From Ciona intestinalis (Eukaryota; Chordata; Ascidiacea; Phlebobranchia; Cionidae), in the NCBI RefSeq assembly GCF_000224145.3, contig NW_004190377.2:1-64000 (forward strand): a stretch of 64,000 nucleotides of DNA. Reading direction: 5' to 3'. Under the pieces are notes generated by a model that worked only from the letters and a program-made list of their open reading frames with translations, was not told the DNA's origin and did not search any database. This document shows positions 1 to 13,600 of this stretch, one piece after another (position 1 is the first letter of the stretch; every line of letters starts with the position of its first letter). The translations under genes were made by a program, and so were the position numbers.

Positions 1-340
1 GGATCCCCAAACAAGTATCTGTACAGTTTTAATTAAAACATTTTTTTTGAATTCCTTTAAGAAACATGAAAAAAATGATTTTTTTTGTTTGTTTTTTTTG
101 CATAAAATGGTTTTAAACTGTCCCATCTTATCCTGTGTGTTTTCAAATTTGTAAAATTTCACCTGTTGTGCGGATGGCTAAATAATTCCTCGTGTGTTTT
201 ATTATATTTTATTAAATTTGTGTCAATTAATAAAGGAAAAATAGTACTAATTCGTGGTATTACCCAAAAACCGTCATCTATTTCGATTTTGGAAATATTT
301 GGCAATATGTGCTTAAGTGTCCCATCTTACCCCATTGTAG
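1..340 (+). mobile_element. 3' end of a GGGGGAAGATGGGACAC-TIR DNA transposon
   Basis: Bases 110-340 match the right end of the element at 8937-10280: the shared block begins TTTTAAACTGTCCCATCTTA and ends AAGTGTCCCATCTTACCCCA. The left part is outside the window. It lies beyond the apparent 3' end of UNC79. Confidence 0.75.
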
Positions 341-1607
341 TATATGTTAAAACAAATTGTAAAATTACGTAATTTTATTAGCTTTTTTTCAGGTATTTTT
401 GTAAAGTACATTAACTACGTAGACAATACGACTAAAAACATTTTATAAAGTCATATTTTCAACGTTATATATACGTTAAAACAAATCGTAAAATGACGTA
501 ATTTTATTAGTTTTTTGGGGTTCATTTTTTCCGCTAAAAACAACGTATCAAATACGTTATTTTACGTGAACTTCCAACGTTTAAGCCAGTAGGTTATAAG
601 TAAGTTCATAATTCATAATATCGTAATATATACGTCTAAACAAAAGGTTATAACCTGGACTTTACAACGTTTACTTTGTTTTCTTTCCGATGTCGGTACC
701 AAACTACAACCTAAATATAACGTTGTGAATGTTGTAAATACGTTTTGTGTTTGCTTGGTCGTGGTATCACCCCAAGGCCCAAATCCGACATATTTTTGAG
801 TTTGGAAATATTGGAAAACTGTTTGGAAATATTTAATGGCTGTTAAAAACTCCTGCTCTGTATACTATATACTAGAATCATCTTGCTCACAAATTGTCAG
901 CTTTGCATTGATATCAAATTTTAATTAACAACCATTTGTACAAAACATTTGATACAACAGCATATGTGTTCCGAATAAAAGTTGATTTAAATTATCTTTT
1001 CTACCATTGTTCTATTGTCTGGGGATTGGTATAAAATAAATTGTACAATAACACCACATACAAAGTGACTAAATGTTTAACAGCTTATCTGACAACTTAT
1101 CTCTAATGTAGCCTTTTTCTGGGTGAAAAGGTGACCAAAGTAGGATTTTAAAATACGGAATAAATTTACACAGCCTTACATCTATTTCATGCTGGCAACA
1201 GTTTTCTACACAAAATGACTCTAAACACTACCATGATAATGATTTTTACCCACGATAAAGCTACATGCAATAAGGAATGATTTTAAACAATGTAGAGTCC
1301 ATTATCACTTTCGATATGAATTAATCTTCCCTTGATGTCTTCAACAATTGATAAAATATTTTCTGAATTTAATTTTGAATTGTTCTTCTGTTTGTCATCA
1401 CTTGATGAACAAGCTGAAAACATTTGTGAAGTTATTTAAACTTGTTGTTTTAAATAATACTCTCACTAAAAATTGTTTTGCCTTAAGCACCCAACATCAT
1501 ACAACAACAGTAGATACTATATATCTAAAATGCCATTTAGGACGACCTCCGTGAACACTTGGCTACTGTTCAGATAGATTAACTGTCACAACCACCCCAC
1601 CCCTCAT
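341..1607. other. Non-coding DNA 3' of UNC79
   Basis: No supportable gene. A short direct repeat is visible: AAATTGTAAAATTACGTAAT near 354 and a diverged copy near 482, about 130 bp apart. The rest is unique-looking AT-rich sequence. Confidence 0.5.
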
Positions 1608-1686
1608 CTACTCTTGCGATTTCCTTATATGACCCAGCCTCATGGTTTCGATATCTTCTTTGTTATGTTCTACGCGCAATTGGCAG
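1608..1686 (-). CDS. UNC79: UNC79 candidate terminal exon with stop
   Basis: An acceptor (CTGGCAG) opens a frame of 26 codons ending in TAG at 1610-1608. It reads CQLRVEHNKEDIE... and is similar in length and pattern to the last residues of vertebrate UNC79. It needs an incoming phase of 2, whereas exon 54 leaves phase 1. At least one exon between 2283 and 1686 is therefore missing from this model, or this exon is wrong. I searched that interval by eye and found no convincing candidate. Confidence 0.33.
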
Positions 1687-4600
1687 CTGCCAGTAAGTTT
1701 ACCACTTTTATTACTGCTTTGTATATTTGTAAACACCTTAATTTCTTGCATGTGTAACTAAGTGACTTTTTACTTTCTATTTCTATAAGTGCTTTAACTT
1801 TCGATAACCACACACACCCACTTAACACAATTCACACTCCAGCAATACATAAAGAAGAAAATATTGAATGTGTGCATTCTCCAGTTAGAAAGATGTACTA
1901 TAGCAAAGTAAGATCTCTAGGGATTCTACATCCGTAATAATAGTAGCTACTTGAAGCAGCTTGTTGTGAGAATATGTCATTATTAAATTAATATAAATGT
2001 AATAAGAACAGGGAGGGAAACTCTTTTCATTTTAGAGAGAAATAAAATGTACTTACATCAAAATTATTTTAACCTGCTGTTAGGTTTACAAAAAAAGCAA
2101 AGAGAAATAGATTAGGGACAGGTAGTGCAATTCTATTTTAGCTTTCATAATTTTGTTAAAAACTAAAAAATGATTTGTTGGTCAGCAATAAGAGACATCA
2201 GTGTTCAATCCGTTTTACATAGATGGTAATGAATTAGTAACAAGAGCAGACAAAATAAAGCAATAAAAAAAGTTTATTTTACCTGAATTAAAGTTGTGAT
2301 ATGCTCTAAGTTCATCGGCTGACCACTTTTTCACTAACGGCTGTAAGTTTAATAATGGTGTCCACATCGGTTGAAGCTAAATGAACCAACATTGTGTTAA
2401 CAAAATAAATTGGTCAAGGAATGCCAAGTTAGTAAGAAATATAAGTTTCGTATTAATAAAATGCTCCTTTTTTGTTTTAAAAGTTTCCCTATAAAAATCA
2501 CACAATTTTCAGTCATCTGATGTCAATGTCTTTGCTATTTTTTCCAAATCTTTCTAAAATATTTTAATAAAAATTGACACTTATCAGATAGCTTATTAAA
2601 TCGAATTGATTTAACATCTTTAGAATTCCATGTTTGGATGAGCATATTTATCAGCTAATTTTGAAATTGGTTCATGGTATAATTAAATGTTAATATGGGT
2701 GTTTTGTTTGTAAGACAGACCCAAACTACAAAAACTACAATTACATTGTGTTGATATATAATTATCGACATCAAATAAAGTGTTCGTACAAATCATAAAA
2801 AATAAATTTCTACATTCTGTTTTAAAAAAGTTTTTAAAATACTAAACGGGTGCCTGATCATATTTTTGGTTCGTTTGGTTCCGTCAGTTTGTCACGGTTG
2901 CGTTTAAATTAAATGTAACTTGGCTATTTAACATTGCAACAGGCGGTAATAACAACCTAAACATGTTTCAGAAGTAGAAGTAATTCATATTTATGATGTT
3001 TTCCTCAATTAAGCTCTAAGCAGCATGTTTGTTAGGTAGTGATTTGATAAACAAATTATTTTCTGAAAAAGTTACTGCTTTTGTAGTGCTGCTTGTTAGG
3101 GGTTAAGAGTTGGAGCTGGGTTGAGGGCTTTAACTGACATAAAACACTGCAAAAACAAGATTATAATGTGCCGTAATATATCATTATTGTGACATAACAT
3201 ATTGCTAATATGACGTAATAAATCGTTAACCTTACACAGGTCAGGCAAATTACGAGGACAAAACATGTTTTCGCGCATTTTCAAAGTTAATTTTCGACAT
3301 GAACACCCAACATTTTTGCAAAAAAATTAAACAGTGGGTATCTGTAAGGTCTAAGGACATTTAGAAACGAAACTGGCCACCAGCTAAAGGATTACCTGTT
3401 TGCAACGCAATCTTGTATGGCTTTTAAAATATTACGACAAAATGCTTGGGTTGCAAGATTTTCCCAAAGTGAATTTTTTTTAAATGGGTCGCTTTAAAAC
3501 GAGTTGGAAACCACTGCGTTAGATCATAACAACAGACCAACCTTAAACAGAATTGATGAATCATATTTTCGTAAACACTCAATAAGGCTTGCTATGTGAC
3601 GATGTCCATTTTTTGAAATCTAAAAAAATGTTACAAATGTATTAACTTAAAGAATTTATTAAATACAACTATTCTCACATGCCCAAGTTATAAAAATAAC
3701 ATAAGTACATTATTGTGTACCATATGTGTTGGCTTCATATAGATGATTTGCCTACCAATATGAACATTGATTTTCACTTACTTAACTGTGGTATTGCTTG
3801 TTATTTTAGGTATGACTGCCAATTTTAATAGCTAAAATAAAACTAACAAGCTTTTAACCACAGGGGTATCTACCAAAGATGGCGCAACAGTTCTAACTTC
3901 TGTGTCAGCAAGCAATGTGAACAGTAAACAACATTAAAATTTATGGAATGTAATTACCGGCCCATCTTGTTCTAACAATACCAATATACTTGGTGTAACT
4001 CGGCTCCAGAATTCTAGTAGTAAAATAGCTGGTGTGGCGTGTTCATTTATGGGGTTGTAACTATTACCAATGCTAACAGAGCCTGTCACACCACTACTAG
4101 CTTGTGATGGAAGGTAGAAAGAGAGTTGCTCACAGTAGACAGTCCATAACTGTTCATAAAAGTTGCAGGAGTAACATTAAATGTAACAGCACATGGTTTC
4201 CAAAAACCACAAATGCAAAGTCAAGTTAAAGTCAACAATTCTTAACTTTCACCCAAGGTCTAAATGCCAATTCCTTATTATTGTGGCTTAAAAATATTAG
4301 AGTATGCTTCTTAATACATCTCTAAACACTATCATAAAATGTTGACACTGTGTTCTTTTTTAATACAATAACATGATTTAGCAAACTGTGTGAAACCTTA
4401 GCTGATGGTCCAACCTATTCAACAGGTTGCGAAGCATATTTTATGAGAAGGTACTTGTGTTTTATGAGAAATTACATTACTACTCATGAGATATGATACA
4501 ACACTACTCAACTTTATTTATATATACTGCAGGATATATATATGCATATGCTTCTGTATTACCTGGCAAAATAAGAATGAGTAAAACAACGCTCCCATGC

Positions 4601-7600
4601 TAATCTTTATTTCCTGCTATAAATAATAAAGGTAAAATATATTTAACCGGTCTTTGTTATTTTCCTATGTTGTTTAGAGAAACACAAACAAAAGCATTAT
4701 TTTATAATTGCCCTAAAATATGACCCTAACTTATATTTGTTTTATAAATAATAAGTAATTTGTTAAATAATTTGTTTTATAAATAATAAAATATGACCCT
4801 AACTTATATTTGTTTTATTATAACAAATACTTAAGTTGGAAATACAAATGGTCTTTTTTCTTGTACCATTTGGGAAATTAACAATTTTTATGTTACAAAA
4901 GTCCTATCATAGCTAAGCACACTTCAACAGATTTTTATTAAGTTAAAGCAATAAGAAATGGAACAAGAAATACCTCATTTGATGAATATCTTGCCTAAAA
5001 AAAATTAAATTTCTAAATTTAAAGTACAAGCATTTTGTTAATTTAAACAAGTGCTTCTGTTTGACTAATACATTCTGTGCTCGACGAATAGGACAAGAAT
5101 TCAAAAATAGACATAGCACAACTAATCATACATACTGAAATATTTTTATCTTAAATATTTAAATGAGGATTGGTAAAGCTTGTAATAACACAGAATTGGA
5201 TACAGGCCTAACAGGTATTTTAGTTGATGTGAGCTTCTTATCACAGCGAAAAATTAAAATTAGTTGAGGTTATGTAAAAGTAATAAAATCACTGGAATTG
5301 TAAATTCTTTACCTTATTATGTTCCAAGTACCCTGCAAATATTACTTGCAATATATTTGACAAATTTGGACCAGTTTCAAATGGAACAGGTTGCCATAAT
5401 GTTCGTTCAGGAAATTGTTGCAACCCAAGGTGGCTGAGTGTTCCAAGTAGTATCCATGACAACCGTTTGATGTGAGTTACGCAATCATTGTATTCTTTCA
5501 AGCTGAATGTATATAACATGTTAGAAAATAAATCTAAAATAATAATGTAATGGTGAGATATAAACTACCGTTCAAGAATAAATAAATTTATTAATTTGTC
5601 TCTGTTTTAGGAGAAACTCCAGGGGGTTACACTGATAATTTAGTTTGCAGCATTTGTAGTGACATTATACAACTATGCCCACTTCCAAGTTATCACGGTA
5701 TGCCGAAATTGCTCTTTTTCTGTATGGCTGCCAATTTTTTCCAGTAGGGTATTTTTAATTGCCTTGCCCAAGAACACACATGTTCATAATAGTGGCAACA
5801 TGAAGGCAGTATTGACCACTGTACCATGTAATCAGGGAAATGAAATTTATACTTCTCAAACTTTTTGCGATTAATTAGAGTATCAAGTACAAGTTGTTAG
5901 CGTAGCTTTGGGTATTTAGTTTTAATAATCACAATTTAGACACCTTTTGTAACCATACAACAAAAATGAATAACTTAAACATTTGAAATATAATACACAC
6001 CCATACTGCATAGTCGATGGAGGCTGAAACAACCATGGAAAACTTGAATTCAGAGTTTTCTGACATAACATTCCAGCTACAATTTGAGCAATAGCAAGTT
6101 TAATATGAGATCTTCCGCTATCAGTGCATGACATATCAAGTGTGCAACAGTTTGTATGGTTGTTCAACTTATCCTGTGGAAGTTACAACCACAAGTTGTT
6201 ATAAACAGTTTAATATGATGTGTATAAACTTATTGTTTAACAAAACAGATTTACAGCTGGGGGTACCTGTTGTCTGGATAAGAGGTACAAAACAATCTTA
6301 CCAAAAATTCAAAATCAAAAAAAAAAAAAGTTGTTTAATTAAAATTTAAAAAAAATTGCCACAAAGATTTACAATTAAAGTAAAAAGAACTGATTTATTT
6401 TGTTTGTGATATTAATTCATGATAGTTGTGGTCTGCTAAAAATCAATGAACAAAAATTATGAATATCTTAGACAAAAACATACATATCGACTTTTAAATA
6501 TGTAAAATGTTAAAATTTAAAACAACTTCATATCTTATTGTGTGCAAAAGTAGATTTGTTACAAATATGTATAATATTTCACAATATTTGATTTAATACG
6601 GCAAATAAATAAGATTTGTTTAAATCTAAACTTACAGCAATCTTAGTCAGAAATTGTTCATCTGAAAGAATATCCAGACAATCAGACAAGTGTCCTTTCA
6701 TGCATTCCATGGCATAACTTGGTCCCTGTATATCATTGTAAGCAGTATTAAATACAAACTTGTGTTTTTTACATAAATTCTTGCTGCCAGGAAAGTATGG
6801 ATTGAAAACAGCTTCTTCTGTTAACTAATTTATACATTGAGGTTTCAACCTTTTCTTTAAGAGTTATTTATCACTGTTAAAGAATTTTTAACAAAGAGTT
6901 AGCCATTTACCCTTAATATAAATGACATGAATGGGTTAGAAAAATACCATTTCGAAAACAAAGTTATGTTTTGTACTGCGCTGTCATTGTAATAATAGTA
7001 GCTTACCTTTGATTTGGATAAAACTTTCATTGAAAGGAAATGAAACATGGTGCGAGGATTAACTGAACTGCCAGAATCAAGCAACACAAACTGTAAAATT
7101 AGTTTGTACATATTAATACTAACTATACCAGCACAATTTTATTTATCTCTTCCATAAAATGGCAAAAATAATCACCCATGTACAACGTGTTCACAGACAC
7201 ACTAGGCTTAAAATGTGATTATATTTTTAATCTTATAATATTTCTAACTAAACAAACATCATAAACATAGTTCAATCTGTTTTGTTGGGCAAATTTCACA
7301 ACCTGCATTTTAAATAACTCTTTAAAAATAATCACTTATTTTGAAACCAGGTTGTATCGTATAATAATTTGGGTGGTTTTACCTACCAACTGTGCAACTT
7401 ACTGATTACTGTGTTGGAGTAATTATTGTTAAGTGTCACGCCCAAAGGCAAACATGGTCACAATATGTTAAGCCACTTCAATAAAAATCCAAATCAAATG
7501 CAGATAAATAATTTTGATATAGATAAATATATAATAAGTTTGACCTGTAGTAGAAGCAGCAAGTTGCATTCACTGATTGAGCAACTTAGCTTAAGTGATG

Positions 7601-10600
7601 CGATAAGTTTGGCAATTGCAAGTCGAGTTATAAACAGCTTGTCTCTGTCCTGTAATATTTCACTATGACAGTTTTTCATCACTAATTTACACACATCTTA
7701 ACAGTCAGCATAGCAAAAAGAAGAAGAAACACATGCTAAACAATTAAAATCCTCTGATTTCATTTTATTGATTAGGTTAAATTTTAGGTAGAATACAAAA
7801 AATATTGAAGGCCCTATGCGAACCAAGTTAAGGAATCCTGGTCATTTAAACAAAAGGAACACATTGTTTTTATATCACAAGACATGGGTTTCAAACTAGG
7901 CTAAGCAATCATAGAATTTACTGCTCTACATTAATCCACGAAAATTACACAATACATCTAACTATCACGACAAATAGAGAACACAGCAACAATTACCAAC
8001 AAAAATGGTGTTTTTGGATTTCGATTATCGAGGATTATATTGTCTATCTTTAATAAAAAGTCAATTCAATTCACCTTAGAAAAGAGGTAGAGTGTGTAGA
8101 TGCAGATAAAACTAAAACCAGTACAGACTTACCTTGTTAAATATTTTATTGGTGGTAGTACAGAGCTCGTGAAAGGTAACCACAGAGAAATGACTTGATG
8201 GTATCAACATTGTTAATACTTTGGAAAATGGTTCAAGCAATGATTGCTAAGTAAACAGGTTTTGTATTATTGGGAATTAAGGATTACTACCAAAGAGTCG
8301 AAACAATTAGGCTCTGGAGAAGGTTGGTTTGGCAATTTTGAATTTTTTAAGTTTAGAATTGGATTAAGGTAGGAGCTGTATTAAACATTTCACAAATCTA
8401 AAGCTTAAAAAGATACATATTATTTATGACTAAATATAATCAATGTATAATATTAATGCTTTAGTGTATTCTAACCATTTAAACTTTCAAACATAAAACA
8501 AGAGTTGTAATAAAAAAATACAAGAAAGAGACAGGAATTCCCAGTTATATAAAATATGCAGTATAGTTTGGGGTAAAAAGCAACCAAATAACGATTTAAG
8601 ATTTTGGCAGAACACAATAAGAACATAGGATTTTAATTTTGAATATATATATAATTACCTTCAATGTAAGATAAGCATGTGCATTTAATAATGCTATCAT
8701 AATGTTAAGGAGATTATCAAATGATTTCTGTAAAACAGAATGCAATGTTACATGCTTTATGGATTTTGAAGTCAATGTGCTCCCTTGTTACTGTACTATG
8801 TGTATTTTGCATAAGTTAGTTAATGCTTATACTAGACATACAATGCTTTCTGGATTATCCGTCCTAGTTGGCAAAATAATCTCAAGTACTTAGAAGAAGC
8901 GTGTTGATAATATTCAAATTAACATGATAAGATAGTTATAGAAGGGTGGGGGAAGATGGGACACTTTGTCAGACGAGACTTTTTTTTAATTTTCTTTTTA
9001 CAGACCCCCATTTAATGATAATCAGGAAAATAAGGTTACAGAATTATTCGACAGTATTATCACGACTTTATAAAACGCCCGTCAAAGCTGATTACTGTTT
9101 TTAAATATTAAAAAATATTGTAAATTAGAAACAGTATATTTTGAACAGGTAAAAAAATGGGAAATAGTAAGGTGCTATTTTTTAATGCTCGCTAAATCAT
9201 AGTAAAGCCAATGAATTTTTTCAGTTTGCGTGTGCGAACGATTAAACTAGTTCATAGCTTCATAAAACAACCTTGAATATTTCGTACAGTTTGATTTTGT
9301 CTCATAAAACTAGTTTTAGTTTTGTAAAAAAACACTGAGATATAAGCATGAAGAAAACAGGCAGGGGTCAATATGGCTTTAATTTGAGATAAAAACAACA
9401 ACAAAAATATCGGTTTACCGTTACACATATATATGAAGTTTGCATAGTAAAGAAACTAGCACAGCTTGTTTAACTCGGTAGGTTAACTACAAATTGCAGA
9501 ATGCTGCTAAAGTAAATATATTTCAATTTAGAGTCCCATCTCCCCCCACATTGTAGTTTTGTATGTTTTCATTGCCAAACTTTGAAAGATTTGCTTTTAA
9601 TTTAGTAATTTATACCTCAGGGATTTTTCAACTATAAGATACTGATATAATAAAAAGATAATATTTTGAAAATATATTCGAAATTTGGTCATTTGCACGT
9701 GGTGATAATTTATGAGAAGTGTTGTGCCAAAAACAGAGTAGTAATACCCAATTTGTAGCAAAAATAAAAACTTTATCAAAAGTTATAGTCAATTTTCTGT
9801 TAATTCAAGTTCATATACATTTGTAGGATACAATATTTATCCATTAAAGTTCGAACATTACCCATTGTCGTTCAAACAATACCAAATGTTATCCAATAAT
9901 ATAATGTATAGGTAACATGTTAAAAACTATAGCAGTAGAGCAAGAAAAAGAATGTTTAGACCTAATTTTCAAAGCTTACAGTATTATTTCGTGTTATTTA
10001 CGTATATTCCTATTTATAAATACACTTATTAATCAAAATTAGCAATGATTTTAAACTGTCCCATCTTATCCTGTGTGTTTTTAAATTGTAAAATTTCACC
10101 TGTTGTGGGGATCGCTAAATAACTCCTCATGTGTTTTATTATATTTTGTTAAATTGTTGTCAATTAATAAAGGAATGATAGTACTAATTCATGTATTAAC
10201 CAAAAACCGTCATATATTTTGATTTTGGAAATATTTGGCAATATGTGCTTAAGTGTCCCATCTTCCCCCATTGTACTATATTTAAATTTAATATAGTTCA
10301 CCTTAAAAAACAATTTCAGTGTAAATTTACTAATGAACCTGGTTGGTGGAATCCAACCATTGCATTTTAAAACAGTTGGTGCATTAAATAGCACAATTCG
10401 CACTTACCATTTCAAACTTCTGTAAATAACTTTGCATTTTTAAGAAAAACAAAGCGAATGAGTTAACCACAGGTTGCCACTGATTGTTGGGAGCATCATG
10501 TGGCAAGTATTGAAGGTACGTTGCTAAGTTCGTTAACAGCCTTGATAACACAGTTGAATTTAATTCAGAAAGATCATCAGGAAGCCCCTGTTGCAAAATG

Positions 10601-13600
10601 AATCTTCAATATCTGACCATGATAGTTACTTCTTTATGTACGCATGAAAGGTTTTCACAGTGATACTACCTTTGCTATATCTCACAGTATTTGTGGGGGC
10701 TTTGAGCTCTTGGTACTCACTTACGTTAAACTTTGTAAGTGAATATTTTTTGCGACTGTCAATTTGTATAAATGAGTTTCACTTATTAATCTTATGCGTA
10801 GGGAGTAGGCATAGCACATGTGTTGCATTTTATTCGCCCTTTGAGTCCTTGTCATCAATTGTAGCAGCATTAAGCTTTCAACTTGTATTCTTAAATTAGA
10901 GGGCAAGTGCTTCAACCGTTGTGCTATGATAATGATAAACGTCAATACTAACCTCCAACACATATCTTAACACATCAACATGATGTAAACCTGAGTATCC
11001 TCGCAGACAGGTCATTAACACTGGGATGAAATGATCACCTGTTGAAAATTGAGTGAAAAGAGAAGAGTAAGGCTATAAGATATTGGGAACATACAACATT
11101 GTCATTTAAAAATAAAGGTATACATAATTAAAATCACAAAGAATGTGTGAACAACCTGTTTTTTATTAGTTGCATAGTTGTTTAAACATATATATTTCTA
11201 TGGATTTAAGTTAATGTTGAGTACCCACTGATTAGGCAATATTTAACATTAATTTTTATTTTTAAATGTTCAGGTAACAATATTAAATTAATTGCCACCA
11301 ATACTTTTAAGATAACAATCCAATAAAAACAATTGTTTAACAAAAATTTAGTAGAGCATATATTTTCCCATTAAGTTTTAGCTGATAAAACAATGTTTTA
11401 AAATAAACTTCATGTTAAACTGTTTATTTCAGGTGATCAGTGCTTAGAAAAATAAAAAGTTAAATATTTACCTGATTGGAATGACACAAGAAATAATCGT
11501 GAGAAAATATGATTTTCAGCCAGTTGGTGCAGGATGCAGCGAATAGATTGTTTAGCCATGTGAGCTGAACTTTCAAATGCAGAGCTGCCTGTTGTTGAGA
11601 TAGGGTTTTCATCCCATAATGGTTCAGCTACTTTGACTAACTGTAAATTGGAAAATGTGTTTTAAATGAATGAAATCCATAATGTATTATTAATAATGTA
11701 CTTTTACCAACTATATCAAAAATATTACACAAATAAAAATATGTTGTTCTCTTAACAAGACCCCGCCATATATTTTAGTTTAATACCCACTATGAAAACA
11801 AATAGAGCTTCTGTGAAATTCAGTAAAGAAAGTAATTTTGGCATTAACTATTTGCTTTTTTGTGTGAATTACATCGTATATATTTCAAGTTCATATTAAT
11901 TTCATTTACCCAATGGCAAATAGCTGTGATCTGATGTTGGGTGTACGCAACATCTTCTTAATCAATATTGTTTCATAATGGTTCTTTTAAACAGAGTGTT
12001 TTATTGACTGCTGTTTTCCAAATCCTTATTATCTTATTGCCGAACCCCACACACCCCTGATTTACTATTTATTTGTGTGCATAAACTATTATGTTAGAAG
12101 AGCAGAGAGAAAATTATCATATGATTTAATAAATCTAGGAAGCAATTATAACAATAAAACAAACGAATGTAATAAGTATAAAGAGAATAAACATACCTGT
12201 GCAAGTATTCGTGGAATTGATGGAACTGCAAGACTTGCATCAAATCTCACAAATTGACACAAGTTAACAATACATATAGAAATTGTGTCCTTGTTTGATT
12301 CAGTTATGTTTTCTTTGCAGTGAATGCATCTAAAAAGAGGTTAAAAAATACAATAAACACAATGTAGCAGCATAAGGCTTCACACTATGTATCATTTGGT
12401 TACGAAGCAAACCAAACACTTTACTTTGGTGCCTTCATTGTTCATCATGCGAAATATGTTGCTAAAAAGAGAGTAACAATGAGTTACCTTACTGATATAT
12501 GTGACAAATTTTCCCGCCTTCTTTTCTCTTGAGACAATTCATCAACTAAAAGAATGTTTGAAATTTAAAAGTGCTTTGTTAAGGATAAAAATAACAGAAA
12601 TGAGAAAATCTTTTGTATTGCTTTCAAATCAACCACATAATAGGCGAAACAACATTTTAACTTTCCATTTATATCCATTTATTTATTTATTATACAACTT
12701 CAATTGGCAGACAATTAAATTTCAGTTAAATGAGATAAATATATAGAGTATGCATAACCAAAAATGTGTTGTAACCTTTTCTATTGGTGGCTTCTCCTTG
12801 ATCAAATCTGGTAAATTTTAATTTTTTAATAAGAAAATGCAAAAAAACTTTTTAAAATGCAAATATTTGATCACACAGGTTACAGAACTACCTTGAATTT
12901 GTTTTGCTTTGTTTAGTTTTATTTGAATCAAAATTACAGTGCAGTCCACTTGCCAAAGCCTCATTCCAATGATTTAAATTCGCCTAAAAACAAAGTTCAG
13001 AAATATTATAATTGGAGTTGATATTTTGTTTATTTGTTTGTTGTGACAAAAGTACAAACGATTTTTTAAAAAACTGAATGGAAGTAAAGTAATTTTCTAC
13101 GAACAGTCATTATAATTGGATAAAGTATACAAATGGATGCGGGCTTTTATTAACTGCTGCACACAAATGTACAACTCACATTAAGCTGCAACTGTACTAA
13201 TAGTAAGGCTTACAGACCTGACTCATGCAATAGGAAACAGGCTTTAAAAAAGTGTATTACAAAGATTGATCAAACCTTTGAAAATCAAAACCCACAAAAT
13301 CTGTAACATTTGTGCAACCCTCATTCTTACTTGTTTTAGGTCTCAAAGGTATCTAACTTTCTGCACAACTTTAACAATGAATTATAAGCATTGCAAAGTT
13401 AAAAATAAAGCTTACGTATCTCACCATTGCTGATACAGCAAAATTGTTTAAAAAAAGATTTTATTCCCTTTATTATTATTTATAATTTATAACATTATAA
13501 AGAAGTCTTTTTAATGATAATGTTTGTGTGAAGCTGTAAATTGCATTCGAAGAGAGTGCTAACAAACATTCAGTTTAATTAAGATTTTTTCTTTTTAATG

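Noticed and set aside
5586..5880. tRNA genes inside the SINE-like repeats
   Set aside because: No cloverleaf or clear A and B boxes could be read, so no tRNA is claimed.
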